Assembly (NCBI GenBank): GCA_903898715.1
Contig: CAIUGL010000133.1
Location: 1 to 38,665, forward strand
DNA: 38,665 bases
Direction: 5' to 3'
From: an uncultured Cytophagaceae bacterium
GTDB taxonomy: Bacteria; Bacteroidota; Bacteroidia; Cytophagales; Spirosomataceae
The position numbers and the translations under genes are program-made. Under the pieces are notes generated by a model, which was given only the letters and a program-made list of their open reading frames with translations, searched no databases and was not told the DNA's origin. This document shows positions 14,531 to 23,175 of this stretch, piece by piece; position 1 is the first letter of the stretch; every line of letters starts with the position of its first letter.

Positions 14531-16222
14531 TTAATGCGTATAAAAAGCAGTGATTTCAGCACCTGCCTGACGCGTATGTGCAATCAGAGGATGAACGCCT
14601 TCATGAATACTTTCAAAAAATTCATTGCCACTTTCTTTGGCTAATTGCGCCACATGAACAGGATAATCAACTGTTCCTTCTTCCATTTCTATGGGCATAA
14701 CGACTTGATACGCCACATTTCCTTGTGCAGCTAACGCTGCGGCTTGGGCACGTGCCGACTCAAAACTTCCTTCCAAATCCTCCGAATCAATCACAATCGT
14801 CACAGGAGTCTGCAAAGCTTTTTCAGCTAAAACCTTCTTGATTTCAGCATCTAAACCCTCCAATAATTTCCGGAATGTGTGGTAATTTTTTCCGGTACGT
14901 AAACGCTCCCGAATGGATTGGCGAATGAAATAAGTGATAGAATCTGTCACCGTAAGGCCTATTTCAGCCATTTGTTTGAAGATTAATGAAGAAGGCGACA
15001 TCCCTGGAATCGTATTGGGATCATGTAATACAATCACACCATCCGCACGTAAAAAACCATCAATGCGCGTGCAAACACCAAATCCCAAATCATCAAACGC
15101 CTGCTTCACTTGCTCCTGAATGAGTTGCAAATGACTCAGCGAAGCATCCATTGGGATGCGCTTACGCGTCAATTTTGATTTGTATTTGGCATTGAAATCA
15201 AATACTTCAACCGATTCGTCGATGACAATTTCGGTAGGAGGAAGTGCAACTGACTCACCACGAGGCGTTTGAATCACTCCACAACTGAATTCATTTCCAT
15301 TCACAAAGGCCTCCAATAAGACCGCATCTTCCGAATGAATCGAATGAATGCTGGCTTTCGTTACCGTGTGCGTAAAGTATTCACGTAAATCTGTCAACAA
15401 AGCCGATGGATGCGCATAAATTTGGTGATTGAACCGAACAGGGAATCCAATTCCCTCATCCAAATTCACCATTTTTTGTAGCAAAGCGACTTGGTCATCC
15501 TCCGAATATGTCAACCAATCTGTCCGTTGAATCTCTTGTATAAATAGACATTTTTTGATCGCTTGATCAAAATCATCTAATGAATCTTGCTTCACGAATG
15601 CCAAACCAATCGATGATCCTTGATGCGGGGCTTTCGCCACAAATGGAATGCCAATGGCTTTTTTGACTTGTTCAAATAACGTCTCCCGACCATAAGATTC
15701 ATAGTCGGCGCGCTGCAACACAATATACTTTTTATCTAATCCGACACTCTTTTCCAACCAAAGATTTTGTTTGGCTTTATCGATTCCAATCGCCGAACCA
15801 AGTACACTCGGACCTGAATAAGGGATGTTATACCATTCCAATAATCCTTGAATGCTGCCATCCTCCGCACCCGGTCCATGCATCGCAATAAAGGCAAAAT
15901 CAAATTGCGCCGAAAACTCAGCTGGGCTGATCTTTGTGCCAATCGATGCAATCATGGCATCATAATCACTCAAATCAGTCAAAGATTCTGTGTAAACCGA
16001 AAATGGGGCTGTTTGGTATTTGGCAGGAGGGAAGAAATTCCGAATTGATTCTTGATAAATCAACTCCTCCTTAATTAATATAAAGTTTCCTAAACCGTCT
16101 ACAAAGACCGGAACAGGCGTAAATAATGCTTTATTGATGTGCGCCATCGCCGTCTTTCCGCCCGCGAAACTTATTTCGCGTTCACGTGCTTGGCCTCCAA
16201 AAAAAATTCCAATCCGCATCAT
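14531..16222 (-). CDS. Long D-alanine--D-alanine ligase-like ATP-grasp protein
   Basis: The 563-residue protein has a Ddl core. It shows I-F-F-G-G near the N-terminus, M-H-G-P-G-A-E-D-G-S-I-Q-G at 114-126, A-K-A-P-H-Q-G-S-S-I-G-L near 196-207, and R-I-D-G-F with D-P-N-T-I-P-G-M-S-P-S-S at 387-412. Ddl makes D-Ala-D-Ala for peptidoglycan. Three points are unusual. The core is lengthened at about 225-295. A C-terminal extension of about 120 residues follows residue 440. The metal-binding E-x-N of classical Ddl reads D-P-N (D401, N403). It may be a divergent dipeptide ligase rather than the main cell-wall Ddl. The tandem ATG codons at 16220 and 16217 overlap the nfu stop (ATGA). Confidence 0.75.
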   Translation of the reverse strand: MMRIGIFFGGQAREREISFAGGKTAMAHINKALFTPVPVFVDGLGNFILIKEELIYQESIRNFFPPAKYQTAPFSVYTESLTDLSDYDAMIASIGTKISPAEFSAQFDFAFIAMHGPGAEDGSIQGLLEWYNIPYSGPSVLGSAIGIDKAKQNLWLEKSVGLDKKYIVLQRADYESYGRETLFEQVKKAIGIPFVAKAPHQGSSIGLAFVKQDSLDDFDQAIKKCLFIQEIQRTDWLTYSEDDQVALLQKMVNLDEGIGFPVRFNHQIYAHPSALLTDLREYFTHTVTKASIHSIHSEDAVLLEAFVNGNEFSCGVIQTPRGESVALPPTEIVIDESVEVFDFNAKYKSKLTRKRIPMDASLSHLQLIQEQVKQAFDDLGFGVCTRIDGFLRADGVIVLHDPNTIPGMSPSSLIFKQMAEIGLTVTDSITYFIRQSIRERLRTGKNYHTFRKLLEGLDAEIKKVLAEKALQTPVTIVIDSEDLEGSFESARAQAAALAAQGNVAYQVVMPIEMEEGTVDYPVHVAQLAKESGNEFFESIHEGVHPLIAHTRQAGAEITAFYTH

Positions 16223-16464
16223 AGGTCTTTAATTTCTTCCACGGAAACGATTTCAGGAACTTCGCGCTTGATGGCTTCTTCGATTCCTGCGCGAAAGGTC
16301 ATGGCCGACATATTGCATGATTGGCAGTTGCCTACTAAAGCCAGTTTTAACACATTGTCTTCTGAAATTTCAACAATCTCGACATTGCCTCCATCGGCCA
16401 CTAAATAGGGTCGAATGCTATCGAGTGCACCTTGAACTTTCGCGTATAAAGGATGATTTTCCAT
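16219..16464 (-). CDS. NifU C-terminal-domain Fe-S scaffold protein (Nfu-type)
   Basis: The protein is 81 residues from the ATG at 16464 and equals one NifU C-terminal domain. It has the domain's L-V-A-D-G-G-N-V motif at residues 21-28 and the cluster-binding pair C47-Q-S-C50. Nfu proteins carry a 4Fe-4S cluster, assembled by a pair of subunits, to target enzymes. The much longer frame from 16611 runs back inside mrp and is not the start. It sits four bases after the mrp stop and overlaps the next gene by ATGA. Together with mrp it forms an Fe-S cluster carrier pair, which could serve [4Fe-4S] enzymes such as NadA encoded nearby; that link is inference. Confidence 0.88.
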   Translation of the reverse strand: MENHPLYAKVQGALDSIRPYLVADGGNVEIVEISEDNVLKLALVGNCQSCNMSAMTFRAGIEEAIKREVPEIVSVEEIKDL

Positions 16465-16468
16465 GTTG

Positions 16469-17539
16469 TTATTGTGCGTTAGTAATCGCAATTTGTTGGG
16501 CCAAACTCGCGGCAATAGACGTAAATGCTTCCGCACTTGGACTATTATCTGCGGCGATCGGTTTCCCAGAATCACCTGCTTCACGAATCGCCTGTACCAA
16601 AGGCACTTCACCTAAGAAAGGTACATTGTATTTCGCAGCAAGTGCTTTCCCTCCGTCTTGGCCAAACAAGTAATACTTATTTTGCGGCAATTCAGCCGGT
16701 GTGAAATAAGCCATATTTTCTACCAATCCCAAAATTGGCACATTAATTCCTGCCTGCTTGAAAAATTGTAAACCTTTGGTCGCATCCGATAAGGCAACTT
16801 TTTGAGGGGTAGTGACGATAACCGCACCGGTCAACTTAATCAATTGGACCAATGTCAAATGTATATCCGAAGTTCCTGGAGGTAAATCGATGAGTAAATA
16901 ATCTAAATCTTCCCAGTTGGTATCGCCAAAAAACTGACGTAACGCTTGCGTCATCATCGGACCGCGCCAAGGTACTGGACTCTCGGTAGGCGCCAAAAAC
17001 CCCATCGAAATGAGTTTGATGCCGTATTGGTTAATCGGCTGAATGCGATTTTTTCCATTCACTTCTTGCACCAAGGGTTGCATATCTTCTGCGCCAAACA
17101 TCACAGGAATAGATGGACCGGAGATATCGGCATCCAAAATACCTACTTTGGCACCAGCCTTTTTAAGGGCCATGGCTAGATTAGCTGTAACAGTTGATTT
17201 TCCTACGCCGCCTTTACCAGACGCAACGGCAATCACATTCTTAACACCTGGAATCAAGGGATCTTGTTGCTGGAGAGTCGTCACTTCCGCAGTCATATGT
17301 ATAACCACTTTTAAATCTGGATGGACCAAATTATGAATGGCATCCTCACAATCTTTGCGGATTTTTTCTTTTAGAGGACAGGCTGGTGTGGTTAATACAA
17401 CGGTGAATCGAACTTCGCCGACACCCAATTCCACATCTTTAATCATATTCAAGGTCACCAAATCCTTTTTTAAATCTGGCTCTTGTACCGTGCTTAAGGC
17501 ACCGATGATAATCTCTTTCGTAACGCTCAATTCACCCAT
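16469..17539 (-). CDS. mrp: Mrp/ApbC-family P-loop ATPase, Fe-S cluster carrier
   Basis: The protein is 356 residues from the ATG at 17539. Residues 1-90 are a MIP18/DUF59 domain with T-P-A-C-P-L-K (C54). Residues 100-350 are the ParA/MinD-like ATPase with the deviant Walker A G-K-G-G-V-G-K-S-T at 108-116 and L-D-A-D-I-S-G-P-S-I at 135-144. The family delivers Fe-S clusters. The CxxC pair that usually follows V-E-N-M in E. coli-type Mrp is absent: residues 272-294 contain no cysteine. A TATATTTG -7 element at 17571-17564 overlaps the in-frame TTG at 17566, so the start must be the later ATG. It heads the mrp > nfu > Ddl-like > yfiT-like run. Confidence 0.9.
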   Translation of the reverse strand: MGELSVTKEIIIGALSTVQEPDLKKDLVTLNMIKDVELGVGEVRFTVVLTTPACPLKEKIRKDCEDAIHNLVHPDLKVVIHMTAEVTTLQQQDPLIPGVKNVIAVASGKGGVGKSTVTANLAMALKKAGAKVGILDADISGPSIPVMFGAEDMQPLVQEVNGKNRIQPINQYGIKLISMGFLAPTESPVPWRGPMMTQALRQFFGDTNWEDLDYLLIDLPPGTSDIHLTLVQLIKLTGAVIVTTPQKVALSDATKGLQFFKQAGINVPILGLVENMAYFTPAELPQNKYYLFGQDGGKALAAKYNVPFLGEVPLVQAIREAGDSGKPIAADNSPSAEAFTSIAASLAQQIAITNAQ

Positions 17540-17563
17540 ATAACTTGCTTTCCTTTGAAACGC

Positions 17564-17571
17564 CAAATATA
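17564..17571 (-). promoter_or_regulatory. -7 promoter element for the mrp operon
   Basis: TATATTTG on the minus strand matches TAnnTTTG exactly, 24 bases before the mrp ATG. It lies just after the GSCFA stop, so the mrp run can be transcribed apart from the upstream gene. A TTGG about 22 bases upstream could act as -33. Confidence 0.6.
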
Positions 17572-17581
17572 CGTCATTCTA

Positions 17582-18547
17582 TCAAGATAAGGCCAATAAT
17601 TGCTGGTCTATTTTCGCGTAAAGCTTGGACTTATCCAGACCTGATTGATCCATTTCAATTTCATTTCTGAGTCGTCTTAAAATTTCACAATGTTGAGGAT
17701 ATTGTAAAAGATGCGGCCGATGTTGAATGGTATTGATCATTTCTTGCCACCTTTTCGCAATTTCTATCAGGCCATCTTCGAAATGTGTTTGTTTAAAGCG
17801 CTTGTAAATATATTCAATTGCTTGATCCGTCGGATGAATCATATCGGTTTGATAAAAACGATAATCACGCAATTCATCCAGCATAATTTCATAGGCAGGG
17901 AAGTACATCACCTGGTCAGGAAATTTGCTCACTAAGATATCCGCGGCTAATCGAAGTGTTGCTTTCGAGACTGCATTTTCCGGCATCCCATCGCGTGTAT
18001 GTCGGACGGGCGACACGCTGATGATAATTTTGAGATGTGGATTTTTAAGTATGAAATTTTTGTAAGCCAAACAGATTTCATCCACGGTACTTAGCTTTTT
18101 GACGAATCGGTTGGCAGGCTGTTTATGGCAGTTGGCAATCGCCCTACCCAGCACCTGATCTTCATAATAAAAGGCAGTGCCCCAGGTGATAATCAGGTAT
18201 TGACTTGAAGCTAAAAATGCCAAAGTCTTTGCTTTGATTTCGGTCAATGTTGCAATAAACTCCTCTGGATTTTCACCCATGAATTGCGAATGGAAATCGG
18301 GATGGACAAATAAGTGACCTTGTTTATACAAATCCGAATGTTGCAGGGTTTGTGGACTCAAGCCTCTTAGAATATTCAAGGGATGAAATAGCGTTCCTAA
18401 GGCTTGATTAGAAACTTCTAAAGGTAAATCAGCCAGCCGCTGTCCCATGTTTTCGGCAAAACAGGATCCGATACAAAGAATTCGGCTGTTGGGCCGAATC
18501 AAATAGGGCGAACGGGGGATGGTAAATGTTGTGGTTAGATTGATCAT
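17582..18547 (-). CDS. GSCFA-domain protein (SGNH-hydrolase-like)
   Basis: The 321-residue protein has the family-naming motif C-I-G-S-C-F-A-E-N at residues 25-33, which aligns with the nucleophile block of GDSL/SGNH esterases, and later D-M-I-H-P-T-D-Q-A (near residue 235), which gives the Asp/His pair typical of that fold. No signal peptide is seen, so it is probably cytoplasmic. The biological substrate of GSCFA proteins is not established; esterase or acyltransferase activity is a guess from fold. It starts three bases upstream of a palindromic repeat pair and lies between the DUF885 and mrp genes on the same strand. Confidence 0.8.
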   Translation of the reverse strand: MINLTTTFTIPRSPYLIRPNSRILCIGSCFAENMGQRLADLPLEVSNQALGTLFHPLNILRGLSPQTLQHSDLYKQGHLFVHPDFHSQFMGENPEEFIATLTEIKAKTLAFLASSQYLIITWGTAFYYEDQVLGRAIANCHKQPANRFVKKLSTVDEICLAYKNFILKNPHLKIIISVSPVRHTRDGMPENAVSKATLRLAADILVSKFPDQVMYFPAYEIMLDELRDYRFYQTDMIHPTDQAIEYIYKRFKQTHFEDGLIEIAKRWQEMINTIQHRPHLLQYPQHCEILRRLRNEIEMDQSGLDKSKLYAKIDQQLLALS

Positions 18548-18552
18548 AGGTA

Positions 18553-18633
18553 AATCCCCAGGCTAAAGCCTGGGGTTATAAAGTGGTTGTTTTTGGATTT
18601 TATTTATAACCTCAGGCTTTAGCCTGGGGAATC
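18553..18633. repeat. Inverted pair of CCCCAGGCT/AGCCTGGGG hairpins
   Basis: Bases 18556-18575 are a perfect hairpin, CCCCAGGCT-AA-AGCCTGGGG. Bases 18610-18629 hold a near-identical hairpin in the opposite orientation. With their flanks (TTATAAA / TTTATAA) the two copies form a roughly 30-bp-arm inverted repeat around an 18-base A/T-rich spacer, filling the gap between the DUF885 stop and the GSCFA start. Confidence 0.85.
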
Positions 18634-18645
18634 AAAACGAAATGC

Positions 18646-20400
18646 CTACAAACTCTTCGCCCAACGGCTCATCTTGTTTTCCATCACATCCAATGGCATG
18701 TTGCCATCTTTCAAGATTTCATCATGAAAATCAGACAATTTGAATTTCGGTCCTAATTCTTTGCTCAAGCGTTCACGAATCTCGCGAATTTTCAATGCGC
18801 CAATTTTATAGGAAAGTGCCTGAGCAGGAATGGCCATGTAGCGTTCAATTTCTGCAACGGTACCTTCTTCGCTCAGTGGCTCGTTATCCATCATATACTT
18901 GATGGCTTCTTCGCGGGTCATATTTTTGGAGTGCATTCCAGCGTCTACGACTAGACGAATCGCCCGGTGCATTTCATCACCCAAAGCCCCCATGTATTGG
19001 TATGGATCAGTATATAGCCCTAATTCCTTGCCTAAACTTTCGGTATACAATGCCCATCCTTCTGCATACGCTGAATTCCCTCCAAACCGACGGAATTTTG
19101 GCAAATCGCCATTTTCTTGCTGTAAACTAATTTGATAATGGTGACCTGGAATGGCTTCATGTAGAAATAAACTTTCCATGCCTGAAGTCGTATTGAATTT
19201 GGTCGCATCTAAAATAGGTACATAAAATATACCTGGACGTGTACCATCTTCAGACCCTTGGAAATATTCCGCAGAGGCAGATGCCGCACGGAATGCCTCG
19301 GTTTGACGAATCTCAAATGGAGTCTTAGGTACACGTCCGAACATCGTTTTCAATGACGGTTCCATCTTTTTGTGAATGGCATGAAAAGCGGCCAAAACCT
19401 CTGCTGGCGTTTTGTATGGATAAAAGCTAGGATCCGTTTTCATGTGGGTAAAGAATTCAGCTAGTGTCCCCTTGAAGCCTACCGCCTGCTTTGTTTTCTC
19501 CATCTCCGTCCGAATGCGCTTTACTTCCGCCAAACCTGTTTGGTAAATTTCATCTGCAGGTTTATTGGTTGTCGTCAAAACTTTGATCAAGTATTGGTAA
19601 TAAGCTGCTCCGTTAGGAATCGCCGATATCCCGGTGGTTGGCCGCGACTTAGGCAGGTATTCCGTTTGTAAGAATTGTGCCAAACGCGCATAGGCTGGCA
19701 TAATTTCCGACTGGATGATCTGGGTATATTCTTGGGTGAACTTAGCTTTGTCGGCCTCCGTAAAATCTTTTGGAAAAGCGTTCAATGGGCCGTAAAACGT
19801 GCTTTTTTTAACGTCCACTACCTGGAAAGACTGTAATTGTGGGATTACTTTTTCTACCAAGGCCTTCGGCAAAACGACATTTGCCGCGATACCTCGTTTG
19901 AAATAAACGATGCTAGAATCCATGTAGGCTGCCCCGATATGCATCCGTTTTTCCCAATTCTCATAATCTTTTTTGGTGGCAAATGGTTGCATCACCGAGC
20001 CGCTACCTAGTTGCGCAAAGGTTAAGTGAAAACCGTAAAACTGATTCAGCGGCATCAAGTTGTCTGGATAGGTCAATCCTTCAAGTCCTAATTCGATGTC
20101 GCGTTTCAATATGTCAAACGTGATTTGATCATTGGCATCCAATTTGTCGCGATTGATTTTCGCTAAACTTGTTTGCGTTTGCTCTAAAAGCGTCTTGACT
20201 TTGGCACGATGTCCATCTGTGAATTCGATGTTCAGTTGATCATTGTATCGATTGTCACCGTTGGCAGTGGCCGCCACCGGATTCAACTTTAATTGCTCCT
20301 CATAATAGGTATCTACGAGGGTGGCCAATTCTTTTTTTGCGTCTCCACTTTGGCAGGCAGTAAATGCCAAAAGACAAATTAAATAGGTTAGTTTTTTCAT
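18646..20400 (-). CDS. DUF885-family lipoprotein, putative zinc metallopeptidase
   Basis: The protein is 584 residues from the ATG at 20400. It begins with a lipoprotein signal peptide (M-K-K-L-T-Y-L-I-C-L-L-A-F-T-A-C, lipobox Cys16), so the mature protein is lipid-anchored in the envelope. The DUF885 hallmark H-E-A-I-P-G-H-H (residues 414-421) is a probable zinc site. Other conserved parts are Y-A-E-G-W-A-L-Y about 35 residues later and the Y-K-I-G stretch near the end. The family is thought to act as peptidases, but this member's substrate is unknown. The longer frame from 20559 is rejected because it would place the signal peptide internally. It is divergent from the glucosidase gene. Confidence 0.88.
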   Translation of the reverse strand: MKKLTYLICLLAFTACQSGDAKKELATLVDTYYEEQLKLNPVAATANGDNRYNDQLNIEFTDGHRAKVKTLLEQTQTSLAKINRDKLDANDQITFDILKRDIELGLEGLTYPDNLMPLNQFYGFHLTFAQLGSGSVMQPFATKKDYENWEKRMHIGAAYMDSSIVYFKRGIAANVVLPKALVEKVIPQLQSFQVVDVKKSTFYGPLNAFPKDFTEADKAKFTQEYTQIIQSEIMPAYARLAQFLQTEYLPKSRPTTGISAIPNGAAYYQYLIKVLTTTNKPADEIYQTGLAEVKRIRTEMEKTKQAVGFKGTLAEFFTHMKTDPSFYPYKTPAEVLAAFHAIHKKMEPSLKTMFGRVPKTPFEIRQTEAFRAASASAEYFQGSEDGTRPGIFYVPILDATKFNTTSGMESLFLHEAIPGHHYQISLQQENGDLPKFRRFGGNSAYAEGWALYTESLGKELGLYTDPYQYMGALGDEMHRAIRLVVDAGMHSKNMTREEAIKYMMDNEPLSEEGTVAEIERYMAIPAQALSYKIGALKIREIRERLSKELGPKFKLSDFHDEILKDGNMPLDVMENKMSRWAKSL

Positions 20401-20501
20401 GTTGTTGATTTTGAATTTCGAATATAATGAGAAAGCGGAAGAACTGCTACATCGGTTTTCAAATGTCCTTTTTCTCCAAATTACTTTTCCCTCAAAAATT
20501 T

Positions 20502-20509
20502 TATATTTG
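20502..20509 (+). promoter_or_regulatory. -7 promoter element for the glucosidase-ridA pair
   Basis: TATATTTG is an exact TAnnTTTG match 38 bases before the ATG at 20548. On the opposite strand a one-mismatch element (TATATTCG, 20426-20419) lies before the DUF885 gene. Confidence 0.55.
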
Positions 20510-20547
20510 TAGCTTGTATACACAAGCCACCTAAGCATTTTTAATTT

Positions 20548-23175
20548 ATGTCCAATCAAGGAGCCGAACGTGAACGATTAAGTCTTCGCAATGATAATAA
20601 AGGCTGGAAAAAGTGGGGTCCTTATTTGACTGAGCGTCAGTGGGGCACGGTTCGGGAGGATTATTCAGTTGACGGAAATGCGTGGAATACCATATCACAC
20701 GACATGGCTCGCTCGAAAGCATACCGCTGGGGTGAGGAGGGAATCGGTGGAATTTCAGATAATAAACAACATGTGTGTTTCTCTTTTGCTTTTTGGAACC
20801 ACCGAGATCATATTTTAAAGGAGCGATTTTTTGGCTTGACGGGCAATGAATCAAATCACGGCGAGGATGTAAAAGAATTATATTACTACCAGGATTCGAC
20901 GCCTACGCATTCGTATCAAAAAATGCTGTATAAGTATCCGCAGCAAACTTTCCCCTATCAAAAACTCATCGATGAAAGTCGGAAACGTACACGCCATGAG
21001 CCCGAATATGAGCTGATGGATACGGGGATTTTTGACAATAATGAGTTTTTTGATATCTCCATGGAATATGCCAAAGGAGATGAACAAGATATTTTGATTC
21101 AAGTAACCGTCGTGAATCGCTCAAAGGTAGCCGCTCCTATTACGGTTTTGCCAACTATCTGGTACCGGAATACCTGGTGCTGGGGTTACGAAAAATACAA
21201 TTACAAACCGTTGTTAACCGGCGTAGGTCACTCATTTATCGAAATTGACCACCGCGTCGTGGGCCGCTTCAAACTTTATGCGGAGGAGGCTGATGAATTT
21301 TTGTTCTGTGACAACGAAACCAATTTTCAGCGTTTATACAATTCACCCAATTTGACACATTTTACCAAAGATGGGATAAATGAATATGTTGTCAATAAGA
21401 ATAAGCACACGGTAAATCCGAATCACATCGGGACAAAAGCCTCGGTTAAATATGCGGATAAGATTCCTGCTGGCGGTACCAAAGTGTACCGATTGCGTTT
21501 GACAAATCTGACATTGCGCGAGCCATTTGCGGATTTTGATGAAATCTTTGCTTTGCGAAAGCAGGAGGCAGATGATTTTTATGCGGATTTACAACCGGGG
21601 ATAGTAGATGCGAATTTAAAAAATCTACAACGTCAAGCCTATGCTGGTATGTTGTGGACGAAGCAATGGTATTACTATAATGTATTTGAGTGGATCAAAG
21701 GCGATCCGGCAATGCCGAAGCCAGATGCCTCGCGGAGGCAGGGAAGAAATAGCACCTGGCGTCATATGTACGCGGCTAATATACTTTCCATGCCAGATAA
21801 ATGGGAGTATCCGTGGTTTGCGGCTTGGGATTTAGCCTTTCATACCTTGCCTTTGGCGCGGTTGGATCCAGATTTTGCTAAGCGCCAACTAGCCGTTATT
21901 CTGCGCGAATATTACATGCACCCGAACGGGCAAATTCCTGCGTATGAGTGGTCTTTCTCCGATGTGAATCCACCGGTACATGCATGGGCGACGTGGAAAG
22001 TGTATGAAATCGACAAGGAGATGAATGGCAAAGGAGACGTCGTTTTCTTAGAGCGCATCTTCCATAAATTATTGCTGAATTTCACCTGGTGGGTGAATTT
22101 GAAAGATGAGGGTGGAAACAACATCTTTGGTGGAGGATTCCTAGGTATGGATAATATTGGGGTGTTTGATCGTTCATCGAAATTGCCAACGGGCGGACAC
22201 TTGGAGCAAGCAGATGGTACCGGTTGGATGGCCATGTATAGCTTGAATATGTTACGTATTGCTTGTGAGATTGCGATTGAAAATCCAGTTTATCAAGATA
22301 TGGCTTCCAAATTCTTTGAGCATTTCTTGCACATTGCAGGAGCTATGCAGTCAATCGGTGGGGAAAAGTTGAATTTGTGGGATGAGGATGATCAGTTCTA
22401 TTATGATATGTTGCACAAAGAGGATGGTAGTGCGGAATTGCTCAAAGTGCGTTCGATGGTGGGCTTGATTCCTTTATTTGCCGTTGAGGTTTTAACGTCA
22501 GAAATGCTTGAGAAACTGCCTGCATTTAAGCGGCGTGTGGAATGGGTATTGAATAATCGCCCTGATTTGGCAGGTTTGATTTCGCGCTGGTATGAACCTG
22601 GAAAAGGGGAGTCGCGGTTGTTGTCCATCTTGCGCGGGCACCGGATGAAAATGATTATGAAACGGATGTTTGACGAAACGGAATTTTTGTCGGACTACGG
22701 CATACGCACCCTATCAAAGTACCACAAAGAAAACCCCTATAAATTCAATTTTGAAGGAGGCACATTGCAGGTGGATTACACACCGGCTGAGTCTACTGGA
22801 GATATGTTTGGTGGAAATTCCAACTGGCGAGGCCCGATCTGGTTTCCGATGAATTACTTAATTCTAGACTCCTTGAGTAAGTTTTCTGATTACTATGGTT
22901 CGGATTATGAGGTGGAATTTCCAACGAATTCAGGCGAGATGATGAACATCAAAGACGCCGCCGAAGGTGTTTCCAAAAGGTTGTTGGCTATGTTTATTCC
23001 AAATGCCAAAGGCGTCGTGCCCATGTATGATGGCCATGAAAAATTGCATGAGGACTCACATTTATTCTTTGAATATTTTGATGGTGATACGGGCAAGGGC
23101 TTAGGGGCAAACCACCAAACAGGCTGGACCGGCTTAATCGCTGAAATTATTAGACAATTACATACCAAATCATGA
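20548..23175 (+). CDS. GH63/MGH1-like glucosidase
   Basis: The 875-residue protein belongs to the large bacterial glucosidase group related to GH63 and mannosylglycerate hydrolase-like (alpha/alpha)6 enzymes. Conserved blocks include W-K-K-W-G-P-Y-L-x-E-R-Q-W-G-T-V-R-E-D-Y near the N-terminus, Y-R-W-G-E-E-G-I-G-G-I-S-D, F-A-A-W-D-L-A-F-H-T-L-P-L near residue 425, and N-S-N-W-R-G-P-I-W-F-P-M near residue 765. These lie in the catalytic (alpha/alpha)6 barrel; the Asp of the W-D-L block is a candidate acid. No signal peptide is seen, so it should act in the cytoplasm, perhaps on an alpha-glucosidic storage or osmolyte sugar; substrate not known. Its TGA overlaps the RidA-family ATG (ATGA). Confidence 0.85.
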   Translation: MSNQGAERERLSLRNDNKGWKKWGPYLTERQWGTVREDYSVDGNAWNTISHDMARSKAYRWGEEGIGGISDNKQHVCFSFAFWNHRDHILKERFFGLTGNESNHGEDVKELYYYQDSTPTHSYQKMLYKYPQQTFPYQKLIDESRKRTRHEPEYELMDTGIFDNNEFFDISMEYAKGDEQDILIQVTVVNRSKVAAPITVLPTIWYRNTWCWGYEKYNYKPLLTGVGHSFIEIDHRVVGRFKLYAEEADEFLFCDNETNFQRLYNSPNLTHFTKDGINEYVVNKNKHTVNPNHIGTKASVKYADKIPAGGTKVYRLRLTNLTLREPFADFDEIFALRKQEADDFYADLQPGIVDANLKNLQRQAYAGMLWTKQWYYYNVFEWIKGDPAMPKPDASRRQGRNSTWRHMYAANILSMPDKWEYPWFAAWDLAFHTLPLARLDPDFAKRQLAVILREYYMHPNGQIPAYEWSFSDVNPPVHAWATWKVYEIDKEMNGKGDVVFLERIFHKLLLNFTWWVNLKDEGGNNIFGGGFLGMDNIGVFDRSSKLPTGGHLEQADGTGWMAMYSLNMLRIACEIAIENPVYQDMASKFFEHFLHIAGAMQSIGGEKLNLWDEDDQFYYDMLHKEDGSAELLKVRSMVGLIPLFAVEVLTSEMLEKLPAFKRRVEWVLNNRPDLAGLISRWYEPGKGESRLLSILRGHRMKMIMKRMFDETEFLSDYGIRTLSKYHKENPYKFNFEGGTLQVDYTPAESTGDMFGGNSNWRGPIWFPMNYLILDSLSKFSDYYGSDYEVEFPTNSGEMMNIKDAAEGVSKRLLAMFIPNAKGVVPMYDGHEKLHEDSHLFFEYFDGDTGKGLGANHQTGWTGLIAEIIRQLHTKS

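Noticed and set aside
16465-16611. Long N-terminal extension of nfu from a start at 16611
   Set aside because: It runs antisense-free but out of frame inside mrp; the Nfu domain begins at the ATG at 16464, four bases after the mrp stop.
20401-20559. 53-residue extension of the DUF885 protein
   Set aside because: It would put a clear lipoprotein signal peptide in the middle of the protein and overlaps the divergent glucosidase start.
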